A DNA stretch of 29,971 bases from Anaerobacillus alkalidiazotrophicus (GTDB taxonomy: Bacteria > Bacillota > Bacilli > Bacillales_H > Anaerobacillaceae). Both the position numbers and the translations under genes were made by a program. The notes beneath the pieces were generated by a model. That model was not told where the DNA came from and ran no database searches. It saw only the letters and a list, made by a program, of their open reading frames with translations. The DNA lies in NCBI RefSeq assembly GCF_001866055.1, contig NZ_MLQS01000022.1, forward strand, positions 1-29,971, read 5' to 3'. This document shows positions 1-7,766 of the stretch, in pieces. Numbering within the stretch: the stretch's first letter is position 1; every line of letters starts with the position of its first letter.

Positions 1-318
1 GTGGAGCCAGTCTTCGGATTTTTGAAGGCTAATTTGCGTTTCACTCGAATGTCTGTGAGGAGCAAAGAGAAAGTAGAAAATGAATTAGGCTTCGCGTTTA
101 TGGCGGTGAACTTAAGAAAGTACACCGCCATAAACGCGAACGGAACTAATGGTCATGAAAATAATCCAATCGAAAAAAGGTTCCGATCATCAAATACAAT
201 AATCGGAACCTTTTTTCTTTATTTTTGGCTAGTTATGTCCCAGCCTCTTAGCTTTGCTTTTTCAACAAAGTGTTATATGGTTACTGTAGAGATATCAATA
301 TGTTTCCAATCTGGCTGA
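1..318 (+). CDS. IS1182-type transposase, 3' end only (cut by window edge)
   Basis: Only the C-terminal part of a DDE transposase is present; the reading frame is open at base 1, so the GTG there need not be a start. The segment beginning EPVFGFLKANLRFTR followed by GFAFMAVNLRKY is the recognisable C-terminal block of IS1182-family transposases. The frame continues through a hydrophobic tail to a stop at 316-318. Two strong hairpins (91-140 and 173-216) lie inside the coding part. No inverted terminal repeat was recognised between this stop and the sortase operon, so the element's end is not defined. It marks the left edge of the iron island. Confidence 0.75.
   Translation: MEPVFGFLKANLRFTRMSVRSKEKVENELGFAFMAVNLRKYTAINANGTNGHENNPIEKRFRSSNTIIGTFFLYFWLVMSQPLSFAFSTKCYMVTVEISICFQSG
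91..140. repeat. Perfect 18-bp inverted repeat inside the transposase 3' end
   Basis: Bases 91-108 and 123-140 are exact reverse complements, separated by 14 nt. The arms encode FAFMAV and TAINAN of the transposase, so the hairpin and the protein share sequence. It may block read-through transcription or be part of the element's end structure. Confidence 0.8.
173..216 (+). terminator. Terminator-like hairpin at the transposase 3' end
   Basis: Bases 173-187 and 202-216 form a perfect 15-bp stem with a 14-nt loop. The left arm starts with six A and the right arm ends with six T, as in a bidirectional intrinsic terminator. It sits before the apparent stop codon of the transposase frame. Confidence 0.6.
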
Positions 319-354
319 ACTGACTTTATACATAATAATCTGATATGAAAATAT

Positions 355-386
355 AAAATAAAGTGTAAACTTTTGCACTTTATTTT
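355..386 (-). terminator. Terminator of the sortase/NEAT operon
   Basis: An 11-bp perfect stem (355-365 with 376-386) begins directly after the srtB stop codon at 387-389. In the minus direction the stem ends in a T-rich arm, as for an intrinsic terminator. Confidence 0.7.
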
Positions 387-1163
387 TTATTTAACTTTTT
401 TAGCATGTACAACTAACCTAGCATCTTCAAAATCGTAATCACATGTTGAAAGTGTCATAATTTGATCACCTACCATGACTTCGATATCTGTTTCAAAAAG
501 AGACCTTTTTACAATACTATCTAAAAATAATTGATAATCACTATTTGTAGAAAAATCAGTTTCAATATAATAAAAGTCTGTATTTGTAACGTAAACAGAA
601 AAAATTTCCCACTCGGTTTGTTCGTACAAATTATGGTATTCTATAACCCTAAACTTATTAAAAAAATATTCGTCTTTGAAGTTAATTAGTTCTTTGAACA
701 TACTACCATCTTTCATATTATGCCCATAAAGGATTGTATGAATATCATCGTTCACTCTTGAATTTCTAAAATCCATAAAGATGGAGCCAGCTCTAGCTTT
801 ACGTTTATTAACATTTCGATCTAAATAAAAGTCATTATCCTCACCCTTTACAACTGGATAATCAATGACAGTACCTGGAATTGTAATCCAGCCCACAATA
901 TCTTGATTAACTTCATCTAAAAGGAATTGAAATTTTTCTGTTATGACCTTTTCAACTTCTACTACTATATCATCTTCAATAGTTTTTTGTTCTTTAATTG
1001 GTCTAGTCATTTCGACATTATTATGGGCACTAACAGTACTTACTTGTGTTCGTAACTCATCATACATTTTGTTATTTCGATTACTTTCTAGTAAATAATC
1101 GGATACTATAAATATGGAAATACTAAGTAATATAACCCACGCAGCTGTTAAAAGCTTTTTCAT
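387..1163 (-). CDS. srtB: Class B sortase
   Basis: A membrane-anchored cysteine transpeptidase that joins proteins bearing an NPxTx-type sorting signal to cell-wall peptidoglycan. At 258 residues it is of normal SrtB length. A signal-anchor helix spans about residues 7-22, followed by a charged stalk and the sortase domain from about residue 80. The catalytic triad is visible: His148 in LYGHNM, Cys241 in TLSTC, and Arg249. The ATG at 1163 has an AAGGGG ribosome binding site. It is the last gene of a three-gene minus-strand operon after two NEAT proteins with NPKTG and NPQTS motifs, which are its likely substrates. The arrangement matches isd loci of Staphylococcus, Listeria and Bacillus anthracis. 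A different sortase class is unlikely given the context and the conserved H/C/R set. Confidence 0.93.
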   Translation of the reverse strand: MKKLLTAAWVILLSISIFIVSDYLLESNRNNKMYDELRTQVSTVSAHNNVEMTRPIKEQKTIEDDIVVEVEKVITEKFQFLLDEVNQDIVGWITIPGTVIDYPVVKGEDNDFYLDRNVNKRKARAGSIFMDFRNSRVNDDIHTILYGHNMKDGSMFKELINFKDEYFFNKFRVIEYHNLYEQTEWEIFSVYVTNTDFYYIETDFSTNSDYQLFLDSIVKRSLFETDIEVMVGDQIMTLSTCDYDFEDARLVVHAKKVK

Positions 1164-1213
1164 CGATATTCCCCTTACTTTTAAAACTAATATTTGTGTC
1201 TAAGACAAATGAA

Positions 1214-1273
1214 AGGCGAGGTTTCAAGATTTAAACTCCCCAGAATATCACGTCGAAGTGGGGAAAGCCGCCT
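1214..1273. repeat. Two-tier hairpin in the gap between the NEAT gene and srtB
   Basis: Outer arms at 1214-1218 and 1269-1273 (AGGCG/CGCCT) enclose inner arms at 1237-1242 and 1259-1264 (TCCCCA/TGGGGA). On the minus strand eight T (1274-1281 region) precede the structure rather than follow it, so it is not a typical terminator for srtB. It is more GC-rich than its surroundings and could be a regulatory RNA structure or an insertion remnant. Confidence 0.4.
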
Positions 1274-1332
1274 AAAAAAAACCTAGATTGTGACGATAAT
1301 ACATCATGCGCCTATTGTATGTACATATTACT

Positions 1333-1363
1333 TAAGACTTTCACTAATTAAAGGAAAGTCTTA
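1333..1363 (-). terminator. Hairpin just after the two-NEAT gene
   Basis: Perfect 10-bp stem, 1333-1342 with 1354-1363, loop 11 nt, starting 17 nt after the stop codon of the two-NEAT gene in the minus direction. There is no clear T tract, so it may be an attenuator or mRNA-stabilising hairpin that lowers srtB expression. Confidence 0.4.
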
Positions 1364-1379
1364 GGCTTTGATTAAAAGA

Positions 1380-2501
1380 TTAGTTCTTTCTCAAGCGTAA
1401 TGAATAAGTCGCACCAGCTAATGACAAAAATGCTATAGCGATATAAAACATCGAGAAAGTATCACCAGTTTTTGGATTTGCTATTTTTTCTGTTTGGTTT
1501 GAAGTGTTAGTTTCTTTTGTTTCATTAGTTTCTGTTTGTTTTGTAGTTGTATTATTTTCAGGTGTAGGTGTACTTGAAGCAACGTGCTCTACAGTCTCAC
1601 CATCTAATTTTTCTAAAGTACTTTGGTCAAAAACTAATTTGAAATCAACTCTCATGTTATTGTTAGCTGCAATATGAGTTTCAATAATAGCCGGTTCGTT
1701 AACATCAAATATTTCGAATTTGTATGTTGTTTTATCAGTTTCATTAATTATGTCAAGAAACGGTACAAAATCACCAGCACTGTTTTTCACACTAGCATCT
1801 GTTAGTGGGTTTGTAAAAGTTACATAAGCATAAATTTTTTCATCGACAAACTCCCAAATAGCGGGATTCAATAGACTTTGGCCCATCATAGAAGGGTTAC
1901 CATTATCAGTACGTACAGCATCAATTTTAATTGAATATTTACCACTTTTTTCAGAAGTGTCTATAGGAGTAGTTTCAGTTTGATTACCGTTATTTTGGTG
2001 TTCATTGTTGTTAGGTTGTTCGTTATCATTTTGTTGTTCTTCCTCTACCGAAGTACTTTGATCATCTTGTACCTCTTCCTCTGATGGTGGTAGTTCAGCA
2101 GTTTTTACTAAAGTATCTGTTAAGAAAACTAGGTTAAAACTTACATCCATTCCAGGTGGATTTTGATGATATTTTAAAACTGTTGGAGCTTCAATAGTAG
2201 CTACTTTAAATTTGTAAGTATTCGTGTCTATTGTTTCAGCAGGTGTTTCACTAACTCCAACACGTAAATTTGTAAGTGGAACAGTGGTAGAAAGTGTAAC
2301 TTCTATATCATTGTTCTGTACTTCAAGTTGTACTGGATTTACTAAACGACCATTTGCAGTTGAATAATCACCAGTTACAGTATGCCTTCCTTCAACCTGA
2401 ATAGTATATATTCCATTTTCGAAACTAGAAGCTGCAATACCATTAGCCATCGTTACGACAAATAAAAATATAGTAACCGCTAAAAATAGAATTTTTTTCA
2501 T
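1380..2501 (-). CDS. Cell-wall-anchored protein with two NEAT domains
   Basis: A secreted 373-residue surface protein expected to bind or relay heme. It has a signal peptide (about 1-24), a first NEAT domain (about 29-135), an acidic Q/N-rich linker (about 137-182), a second NEAT domain (about 186-300), a Thr/Asn/Glu-rich wall-spanning stretch, and a C-terminal sorting signal NPKTG (342-346) with a hydrophobic helix and the basic tail RLRKN. NPKTG-type signals are used by sortase B on B. anthracis IsdC. By eye, the usual NEAT heme-ligand tyrosine pair Y-x3-Y reads Met118-x3-Phe122 in domain 1 and Met283-x3-Phe287 in domain 2, so heme binding may be non-canonical or lost. It lies between the isdC-like gene and srtB in the minus-strand operon. 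Confidence 0.85.
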   Translation of the reverse strand: MKKILFLAVTIFLFVVTMANGIAASSFENGIYTIQVEGRHTVTGDYSTANGRLVNPVQLEVQNNDIEVTLSTTVPLTNLRVGVSETPAETIDTNTYKFKVATIEAPTVLKYHQNPPGMDVSFNLVFLTDTLVKTAELPPSEEEVQDDQSTSVEEEQQNDNEQPNNNEHQNNGNQTETTPIDTSEKSGKYSIKIDAVRTDNGNPSMMGQSLLNPAIWEFVDEKIYAYVTFTNPLTDASVKNSAGDFVPFLDIINETDKTTYKFEIFDVNEPAIIETHIAANNNMRVDFKLVFDQSTLEKLDGETVEHVASSTPTPENNTTTKQTETNETKETNTSNQTEKIANPKTGDTFSMFYIAIAFLSLAGATYSLRLRKN

Positions 2502-2529
2502 ATATTTTCTCCATTCCCTATTAAGTTTA

Positions 2530-2569
2530 AAAAGGAACCCTACGTTTATTAGATTTATAGGGTTCTTTT
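2530..2569 (-). terminator. Attenuator-type terminator between the two NEAT genes
   Basis: An 8-bp core stem (2535-2542 with 2558-2565) is extended by A/T pairs. On the minus strand it is followed by a run of T. It lies in the 110-nt gap after the isdC-like gene and could make that first gene more highly expressed than the downstream NEAT and srtB genes, as with partial termination in many surface-protein operons. Confidence 0.6.
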
Positions 2570-2611
2570 GAAAAAGTAGTAATTTAGTTGTAACTTAAAT
2601 CAATAGTAAAA

Positions 2612-3211
2612 TTAGCCCTCATTCCGAACAGCTTTTCTTTTATTAACAACAACTGTTGCCACTAAAAGTAACGACATTACTAAACCTAAACTTGATAAAG
2701 TAGAGAAAATAGTATCGCTTGTTTGAGGGTTTGAAGCTGTTGCAGCGCTTGAGCTTGAGCTTGATACATCATCAGAGATTTTCTTTAACGTGTCTTTTTT
2801 GAAAACAATACGATACTCAACATCAATACCGACTGCTGCTACGTGAGTGCCGATAATAATTGGAGCGTCAAGATTAGCTAGCTTAAATTTATATGTTCTT
2901 TGATCACCGTTTTCCTTAGTAATTTCTGCAGGCACCATATTTCCAGCGTTATTTTCATATTTTACAGGACTTCCTGAGATCGTGATGAATGCTACGATAT
3001 TTCCATTATTAACTTCTAATTTAGCAGGTTTAATTAAAGACCCCATAGTATCAGCAGCAGATAGTTTATCTTCTGTAATATGTAGTCCATCGTATGAAAT
3101 TTCATAAGTACCATCTTCAAGAACAGAAGCTGCACCTGTCCCAACGAAAGCTGAAAAAACAAAAATAACTGTTAGTAAACTAGCTAATAACTTTTTAACA
3201 TTCGATTTCAT
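2612..3211 (-). CDS. isdC: IsdC-like wall-anchored NEAT protein
   Basis: A 199-residue protein with a signal peptide (about 1-28), one NEAT domain (about 31-146), a Ser/Ala linker, sorting signal NPQTS (161-165), a hydrophobic helix and a basic tail. In Isd systems such a protein sits inside the wall and passes heme to the IsdE lipoprotein. I chose the ATG at 3211 because an ATG five codons upstream is part of the ribosome binding site (GGAGGA, 7-nt spacing). It is the first gene of the minus-strand operon. The second tyrosine of the NEAT Y-x3-Y pair is present (Tyr133), but the position of the iron-ligating first tyrosine appears to be Ile129. The size, single NEAT domain, NPQTx signal and srtB linkage support an IsdC role, but strict orthology is inferred. 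Confidence 0.85.
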   Translation of the reverse strand: MKSNVKKLLASLLTVIFVFSAFVGTGAASVLEDGTYEISYDGLHITEDKLSAADTMGSLIKPAKLEVNNGNIVAFITISGSPVKYENNAGNMVPAEITKENGDQRTYKFKLANLDAPIIIGTHVAAVGIDVEYRIVFKKDTLKKISDDVSSSSSSAATASNPQTSDTIFSTLSSLGLVMSLLLVATVVVNKRKAVRNEG

Positions 3212-3412
3212 CAATAATTCCTCCATTTGTTTAGTATTAAAATATAACGATAATAATGACTGAAAACTCTAAATTTAAAAATCCCCCCTAAACTAAATTT
3301 AAATTTTTTGAAGTTTAGTTGATGAAGAGCCCCCCTTGAACTCGGTAAAAGTATTAAAAGTAGTTTATGTACAAAAACCGAGTACTTGAAAATGATAATT
3401 ATTCTCAACTCG
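3212..3412 (-). promoter_or_regulatory. About 200-nt structured leader of the isdC-like operon
   Basis: From the promoter described in the next entry, transcription would give an unusually long leader. It contains a possible hairpin ACTCGGT/ACCGAGT (3340-3346 with 3377-3383), a second AACTAAA/TTTAGTT (3291-3297 with 3314-3320), and two runs of six G on the minus strand (near 3283-3288 and 3330-3335). No riboswitch family was recognised. Confidence 0.35.
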
Positions 3413-3448
3413 AAAATTAGAATAGCAAAGTGATATTCATTTAGTCAA
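3393..3448 (-). promoter_or_regulatory. Fur-controlled promoter of the isdC-like/srtB operon
   Basis: Minus-strand -35 TTGACT (3443-3448) and -10 TATTCT (3419-3424), 18-nt spacer. A Fur box TGATAATTATTCTCA (3393-3407) lies immediately downstream of the expected start site and matches the 7-1-7 consensus TGATAATnATTATCA at all but one informative position. Iron-bound Fur would block initiation. Confidence 0.75.
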
Positions 3449-3771
3449 TATATTTTTAATAAATATTTTTCAAATCATTTTAAACTAAGCCAAAATAATA
3501 TAAATAGTAGATTAGCCTTATCAGCTAAAAATAATTTATTTAAATCTATAAAATTGAATTGTGATTGAATGAAATAATCTAGATGAAATGAACGAAGTTC
3601 TAATTTTAGAAAAGAGTAAAGGGAGTATTTTCTAGAAGAAACTTTTCTGAGTTGTTAATGACAAAGAAAATCATTTTCAATTGAAAATTGATGCAAATTA
3701 TATCATATATACTCAATAAAAAACGTGGTTTTTATTACATTTTTGAAAAAGATTTTAAATGTAATTAGCTG
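3449..3771. other. AT-rich intergenic DNA between divergent isd operons
   Basis: No gene is seen here. The stretch contains a third, weaker Fur-like site at 3665-3679 overlapping a perfect 16-bp palindrome (3673-3688), and a 9-bp inverted repeat (3734-3742 with 3757-3765) just upstream of the plus-strand -35. These may be additional operator sites. Confidence 0.4.
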
Positions 3772-3831
3772 TTGACAGATAAACATTTTTGAATATATGA
3801 TTTAACCAAATGATAATGATAACTATTTTCA
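3772..3831 (+). promoter_or_regulatory. Fur-controlled promoter of the heme importer/chelatase operon
   Basis: -35 TTGACA (3772-3777) and -10 TATGAT (3796-3801) with an 18-nt spacer. Overlapping Fur motifs run through 3811-3831, including TGATAACTATTTTCA (3817-3831), covering the likely start site. The promoter leads into isdE at 3871. Confidence 0.75.
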
Positions 3832-3870
3832 ACTAAGAAAAAATTAGAAATTGATAACAGGAGGATTTTT

Positions 3871-4929
3871 ATGTTTAAAGTTAGTAGTAATTTTAGCACG
3901 GTTAGTAAAATAACAATTTCATTTTTACTATTATTATCTTTGTTTGTATTACTAGTAGGTTGTGACAAACAAGATAGTTTAGCAGATTCAGGTAAAACGG
4001 AAATAAACGATACTGATCAAACAAATGAGGTAGAAGAAAATAATGAAGGTAATGAAGAAGTAGAACAAACAAGTAATTTTCCACTAACAATATTTGATTT
4101 AGCAAATCGTCAAGTTACTTTTGAACAATTACCAGAGAGAATTGTGACTGTTATTCCAGCTGATATGGAAATTATATATGCGCTTGGTGGAGAAGTAGTT
4201 GGGCGCCCACAAAGTAGTTCAGGAATTGTGAGGCCACCAGAAGCAGAAGTTGCAGAGGATATTGGTTTTCCGAAGGGGATTAATTTTGAAAAAATTGCAG
4301 CGTTACAAGCGGATATGTTTATTGGTCATACGCGTTTAAATTTAGATGACGTACCGACTTTAGAATCTTTAGGACTTAATGTTGTCTTAACTCAAGGTGA
4401 TAGTTTAGAAGACATTATTAGTTTAATTAAAATGTATGGTGACCTATTAGATCGAAATTTAGAGGCTGAAGCATTAATTAATGATATTGAAAATACAGTC
4501 GAGGAAATTTTAGCTGCTAAACGTGAAAATCCAGTTAGGGTTTTAGTTTTATTTGGTACTCAAGATGAAACAATGGCCGCGCTGCCACAATCATTATCAG
4601 GTAACCTTTTTGAACTAGCGGGTGCTGAGAATGTAGCTAAAGATTTACCTAGGTTAGATATGTATCCAACGTATGCACAGTTAAGCTTAGAGCGAATTTT
4701 AGAGGCAAATCCAGATGCGATTTATTTTATGGCTCACGGTGATGCAAAAGCGGCTTTACAGCAATTTCAAACACAAATGTCACAAAATCCAGCTTGGAAT
4801 AACTTGGATGCAGTAAAAAATGAAAACATAATCGTATTACCACATGAGTTGTTTGGAACAAATCCAGGTCCGAGAATTGTTGATGCATTGCAGTTTTTGA
4901 AAGATAGTTTAGATAGTTTGGAGTATTAA
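3871..4929 (+). CDS. isdE: IsdE-like heme-binding lipoprotein
   Basis: The substrate-binding lipoprotein of a heme ABC importer, 352 residues. The signal peptide ends in lipobox LVGC with acylated Cys31, followed by an acidic linker (about 40-68) and a class III (helical-backbone, TroA-type) binding fold from about residue 70. Recognisable family features are PERIVTV at the domain start, IYALGGEVVGRP and the C-terminal NPGPRIVDALQFL. Met99 lies where an axial heme ligand could sit, but ligand assignment is not certain. A GGAGGA ribosome binding site precedes the ATG. It starts the plus-strand operon with isdF (1-nt gap) and an ATPase, divergent from NEAT/srtB genes; this context favours heme over siderophore. 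Confidence 0.85.
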   Translation: MFKVSSNFSTVSKITISFLLLLSLFVLLVGCDKQDSLADSGKTEINDTDQTNEVEENNEGNEEVEQTSNFPLTIFDLANRQVTFEQLPERIVTVIPADMEIIYALGGEVVGRPQSSSGIVRPPEAEVAEDIGFPKGINFEKIAALQADMFIGHTRLNLDDVPTLESLGLNVVLTQGDSLEDIISLIKMYGDLLDRNLEAEALINDIENTVEEILAAKRENPVRVLVLFGTQDETMAALPQSLSGNLFELAGAENVAKDLPRLDMYPTYAQLSLERILEANPDAIYFMAHGDAKAALQQFQTQMSQNPAWNNLDAVKNENIIVLPHELFGTNPGPRIVDALQFLKDSLDSLEY

Positions 4930-4930
4930 G

Positions 4931-6001
4931 ATGAATATATTATTTGCTCTTTTAAAACCAGTACCATCTAAAGAACCTAGTGAAAATAAAATGGAGCAAG
5001 GTGATCCGAGGAAAAAAAAACGATGGATAGTTTTAATTACTGCAATTTCTTTAGTAGTTTTATCGATTATTTACGGATTAATTACTGGTGCAGTATCCAT
5101 TTCAGTTAGTGATGTTTGGAAGGCGCTCTTTGGGAGTGAAGAGGGTTTGTATTCACAAATCGTCTATGATCTTCGCTTACCAAGGGTATTAACAGGATTA
5201 TTAGTTGGAGCAAGTTTAGCGACTGCAGGTGCTTTATTACAAGGTGTTATGAGAAACCCTTTGGCTGATCCGGGAATTGTTGGGGTTTCAGCAGGTGCAG
5301 GACTAGTGGCGGTTATCATGATGATTTTATTTCCATTGCATTTGCATCTTTTACCGTTAGGTGCATTTATCGGAGCGCTTACAACAACGCTTGTAATTTA
5401 TGTGTTAGCTAATACAGGGAGCGGTGGCTCTCCTTATAAAATCATTTTAGCGGGTATTGCCGTTAACTCTTTATTAGGTGCAGCTATGACTGCTGTGATG
5501 GTTTTATATAGTGATCGTGTTCAAGCTGTTTTACCGTGGCTTGCCGGTGGGTTAGGTGGAAGAAGCTGGCCTCATTTTTCGATTATTTTCCCTTATGCAA
5601 CGATAGGTTTAATACTCGCATTTTTTGCAATAAGGCATGCTAATTTACTTTTATTAGGTGATGAAGTAGCAAAACTTTTAGGGCATAACGTTGAAAAAAG
5701 TCGACTTTTCTTAATTATTTTAAGTGCCTTTTTAGCGGGAGCAGCTGTAAGTGTTGCGGGTTTAATTGGGTTTGTTGGATTAGTTGTCCCGCATATTGCA
5801 AGGATGTTAGTTGGGAATGATTATAAATTCCTCTTACCGATCTCAGCATTAGGTGGTGCTTTTTTAGTCGTGTTTGCTGATACGGCAGCTAGAAGTTGGT
5901 TTGACCCTGTTGAATTGCCTGTAGGTATTTTGTTGGCATTTTTAGGTGCACCTTTCTTCTTATACTTACTCCATAGAGGGGGAATAAAAGTTGGGAAATG
6001 A
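4931..6001 (+). CDS. isdF: IsdF-like FecCD permease
   Basis: The membrane permease of the heme importer, 356 residues, normal for one FecCD subunit. After a hydrophilic N-terminus with a basic KKKR patch (about 28-31) it has around nine to ten hydrophobic helices. Family motifs are [17 protein letters not shown] near the start, the conserved [11 protein letters not shown], and [16 protein letters not shown] near the C-terminus, the loop that contacts the ATPase. The start lies 1 nt after the isdE stop and the 3' end overlaps the ATPase gene, so the three are translationally coupled. The hydrophilic N-terminal extension of about 30 residues is slightly long for the family. Confidence 0.88.
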   Translation: MNILFALLKPVPSKEPSENKMEQGDPRKKKRWIVLITAISLVVLSIIYGLITGAVSISVSDVWKALFGSEEGLYSQIVYDLRLPRVLTGLLVGASLATAGALLQGVMRNPLADPGIVGVSAGAGLVAVIMMILFPLHLHLLPLGAFIGALTTTLVIYVLANTGSGGSPYKIILAGIAVNSLLGAAMTAVMVLYSDRVQAVLPWLAGGLGGRSWPHFSIIFPYATIGLILAFFAIRHANLLLLGDEVAKLLGHNVEKSRLFLIILSAFLAGAAVSVAGLIGFVGLVVPHIARMLVGNDYKFLLPISALGGAFLVVFADTAARSWFDPVELPVGILLAFLGAPFFLYLLHRGGIKVGK

Positions 6002-6803
6002 TGTATTAGTAGCAGAACATTTAGACTTATTTCGGTCATCGACTTTTTCAATTAACGATGTTTCATTTCAGTTAAAAAAAGGTGAAATTGTCAGTATTAT
6101 CGGCGCAAACGGTTCGGGTAAATCAACAGTTTTACGACTTTTAACGAAATTAATCAATCCAAACAATGGTTGTGTTTATTTAGAAGGCAAAAAAATTGCT
6201 GAAATGTCACAAAAGACAATTGCACAAAAATTAACAATGCTACCGCAAGTTCATGATCATCATCTTGATTTAACTGTTTATGATCTCATTAAATATGGAA
6301 GAAATCCATTCCAAAAGTGGTATGAAGGTGCGAGTGCTGAAGATAAGGACATAATTGAGTTTGCCATTTCGGCAACGAACCTAGAACATTTGAGATATCG
6401 ACCGCTACATTCGCTTTCAGGTGGAGAAAGGCAGCGCGCCTGGATTGCGATGTCGCTTGCGCAAACACCAAATATTTTACTACTTGATGAACCGACCACG
6501 TATTTAGATATATCACATCAGTTAGAAGTGATGGAATTAGTAAAAAGACTAAATGAAGAAAACGGCATCACGATTGTGATGGTTTTGCATGATTTAAATC
6601 AAGCTGCAAAGTATAGTCATCGTCTAATCGCAATGAAAAGTGGCAGTATTGTCCGTCAAGGTTCACCTAAAGAAATCTTTTGTTGTGACTTTTTTGAAGA
6701 AATATTTGGGATTGATGTCAGTATATATCATGATGAAGGTACACCGTTTTTTATACCAAAATGCTCTGTAGCAAAGCAAAAATGTAAAGTAATAGCAAGA
6801 TAA
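5991..6803 (+). CDS. FecE/FhuC-type ABC ATPase of the heme importer
   Basis: The nucleotide-binding subunit, 270 residues. Walker A is GANGSGKST, the ABC signature LSGGERQRAW, Walker B ILLLDEPTTYLD and the H-loop VLHDLNQA. The DEPTTYLD form is typical of FecE/FhuC ATPases serving siderophore, heme and cobalamin permeases. I chose the TTG at 5991, preceded by GAGGGGGAA; it overlaps the isdF stop by 11 nt. It completes a three-part importer and is followed 27 nt later by the chelatase genes, with no terminator seen between. Confidence 0.9.
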   Translation: MGNDVLVAEHLDLFRSSTFSINDVSFQLKKGEIVSIIGANGSGKSTVLRLLTKLINPNNGCVYLEGKKIAEMSQKTIAQKLTMLPQVHDHHLDLTVYDLIKYGRNPFQKWYEGASAEDKDIIEFAISATNLEHLRYRPLHSLSGGERQRAWIAMSLAQTPNILLLDEPTTYLDISHQLEVMELVKRLNEENGITIVMVLHDLNQAAKYSHRLIAMKSGSIVRQGSPKEIFCCDFFEEIFGIDVSIYHDEGTPFFIPKCSVAKQKCKVIAR

Positions 6804-6830
6804 AAATTTAAACTTCTGGAGGTTACACCT

Positions 6831-7754
6831 ATGAGTATAAAACAGAACATTTATCCATTTACGGCCCTTGTAGGTCAAGAAAATATGAAAAAAGCATTAA
6901 TTTTAAATGTAATAAACCCAGCCCTCGGTGGCGTTCTTATTCGCGGTGAAAAAGGAACCGCTAAATCAACGGCAGTAAGAGCTTTAGCAGATTTACTTGA
7001 ATCATTAAAAGTTGTTGACTTACCAATTAGTGCAACAGAAGATCAAGTAGTTGGATCACTTAACATTGAAGAAGCAATTAAAACCGGAGAAAAGAAGTTT
7101 GAACCTGGTTTATTAGCAAAAGCCCATAAAAATATTCTTTATATTGATGAAATCAATTTATTAGACGATCATATTGTCGATGTATTACTCGATGCAGCGG
7201 CGATGGGCGTTAATACAGTTGAGCGAGAAGGAATCTCTTATTCTCACCCAGCAAAATTTGTGCTAGTAGGGACAATGAATCCGGAAGAAGGAGATTTACG
7301 GCCGCAATTATTAGACCGTTTTGCTTTATCAGTTGAAGTAATCGGTGAACAAAATCCGAAAGACCGTGTTGAAGTTGTAAAGCGTAGACTTGCTTTTGAA
7401 AAAGATCCAGAAAGCTTTGTTACAGGATACGAGGAAGCACAGCAATTATTAGCTGAACAAATTATCCACGCTCAAAAAGTCATTCATGATGTAGTCGTTA
7501 CAGATGAAACGTTAGAAATAGCAGCAAAGATTTCAATTAAGTTAGATATTGATGGTCACCGTGCGGATTTAATGATGATTAAAACAGCAATGACAATCGC
7601 AGCTTTTGAAGGAAGATTACAAGTTGAAAAAAATGACTTACTAAAGGCTGCGACCCTCGTTCTTCCACATCGCTTAAGAAGAACTCCATTTGAGGATTAC
7701 AATCAAGGTTGGAGTGACATTGAGAAGCTCGTGAACGAAGAGTGCTTAGTGTAA
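6831..7754 (+). CDS. BchI/ChlI-like AAA+ chelatase motor subunit
   Basis: A 307-residue AAA+ ATPase of the magnesium-chelatase I family; such subunits form hexameric rings that drive metal insertion by the large subunit. Walker A is GEKGTAKST (39-47), Walker B ILYIDEI (102-108, Asp106-Glu107), and the sensor/arginine-finger block [18 protein letters not shown] is intact. The C-terminal helical lid ends with a GHRAD and LPHRLRR block. It has a GGAGG ribosome binding site and lies 27 nt after the heme ATPase gene and 12 nt before the D-like subunit. Housekeeping BchI is found in phototrophs; here there are no chlorophyll genes, and the neighbours are heme uptake genes, which suggests a role with heme or another tetrapyrrole. 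Confidence 0.9.
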   Translation: MSIKQNIYPFTALVGQENMKKALILNVINPALGGVLIRGEKGTAKSTAVRALADLLESLKVVDLPISATEDQVVGSLNIEEAIKTGEKKFEPGLLAKAHKNILYIDEINLLDDHIVDVLLDAAAMGVNTVEREGISYSHPAKFVLVGTMNPEEGDLRPQLLDRFALSVEVIGEQNPKDRVEVVKRRLAFEKDPESFVTGYEEAQQLLAEQIIHAQKVIHDVVVTDETLEIAAKISIKLDIDGHRADLMMIKTAMTIAAFEGRLQVEKNDLLKAATLVLPHRLRRTPFEDYNQGWSDIEKLVNEECLV

Positions 7755-7766
7755 TGGAGGTTTAAC

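Noticed and set aside
3211..3408. 65-codon minus-strand ORF covering the leader of the isdC-like gene
   Set aside because: Its start lies inside the Fur box, where transcription itself should begin, and it has no ribosome binding site; it is probably a chance open frame.
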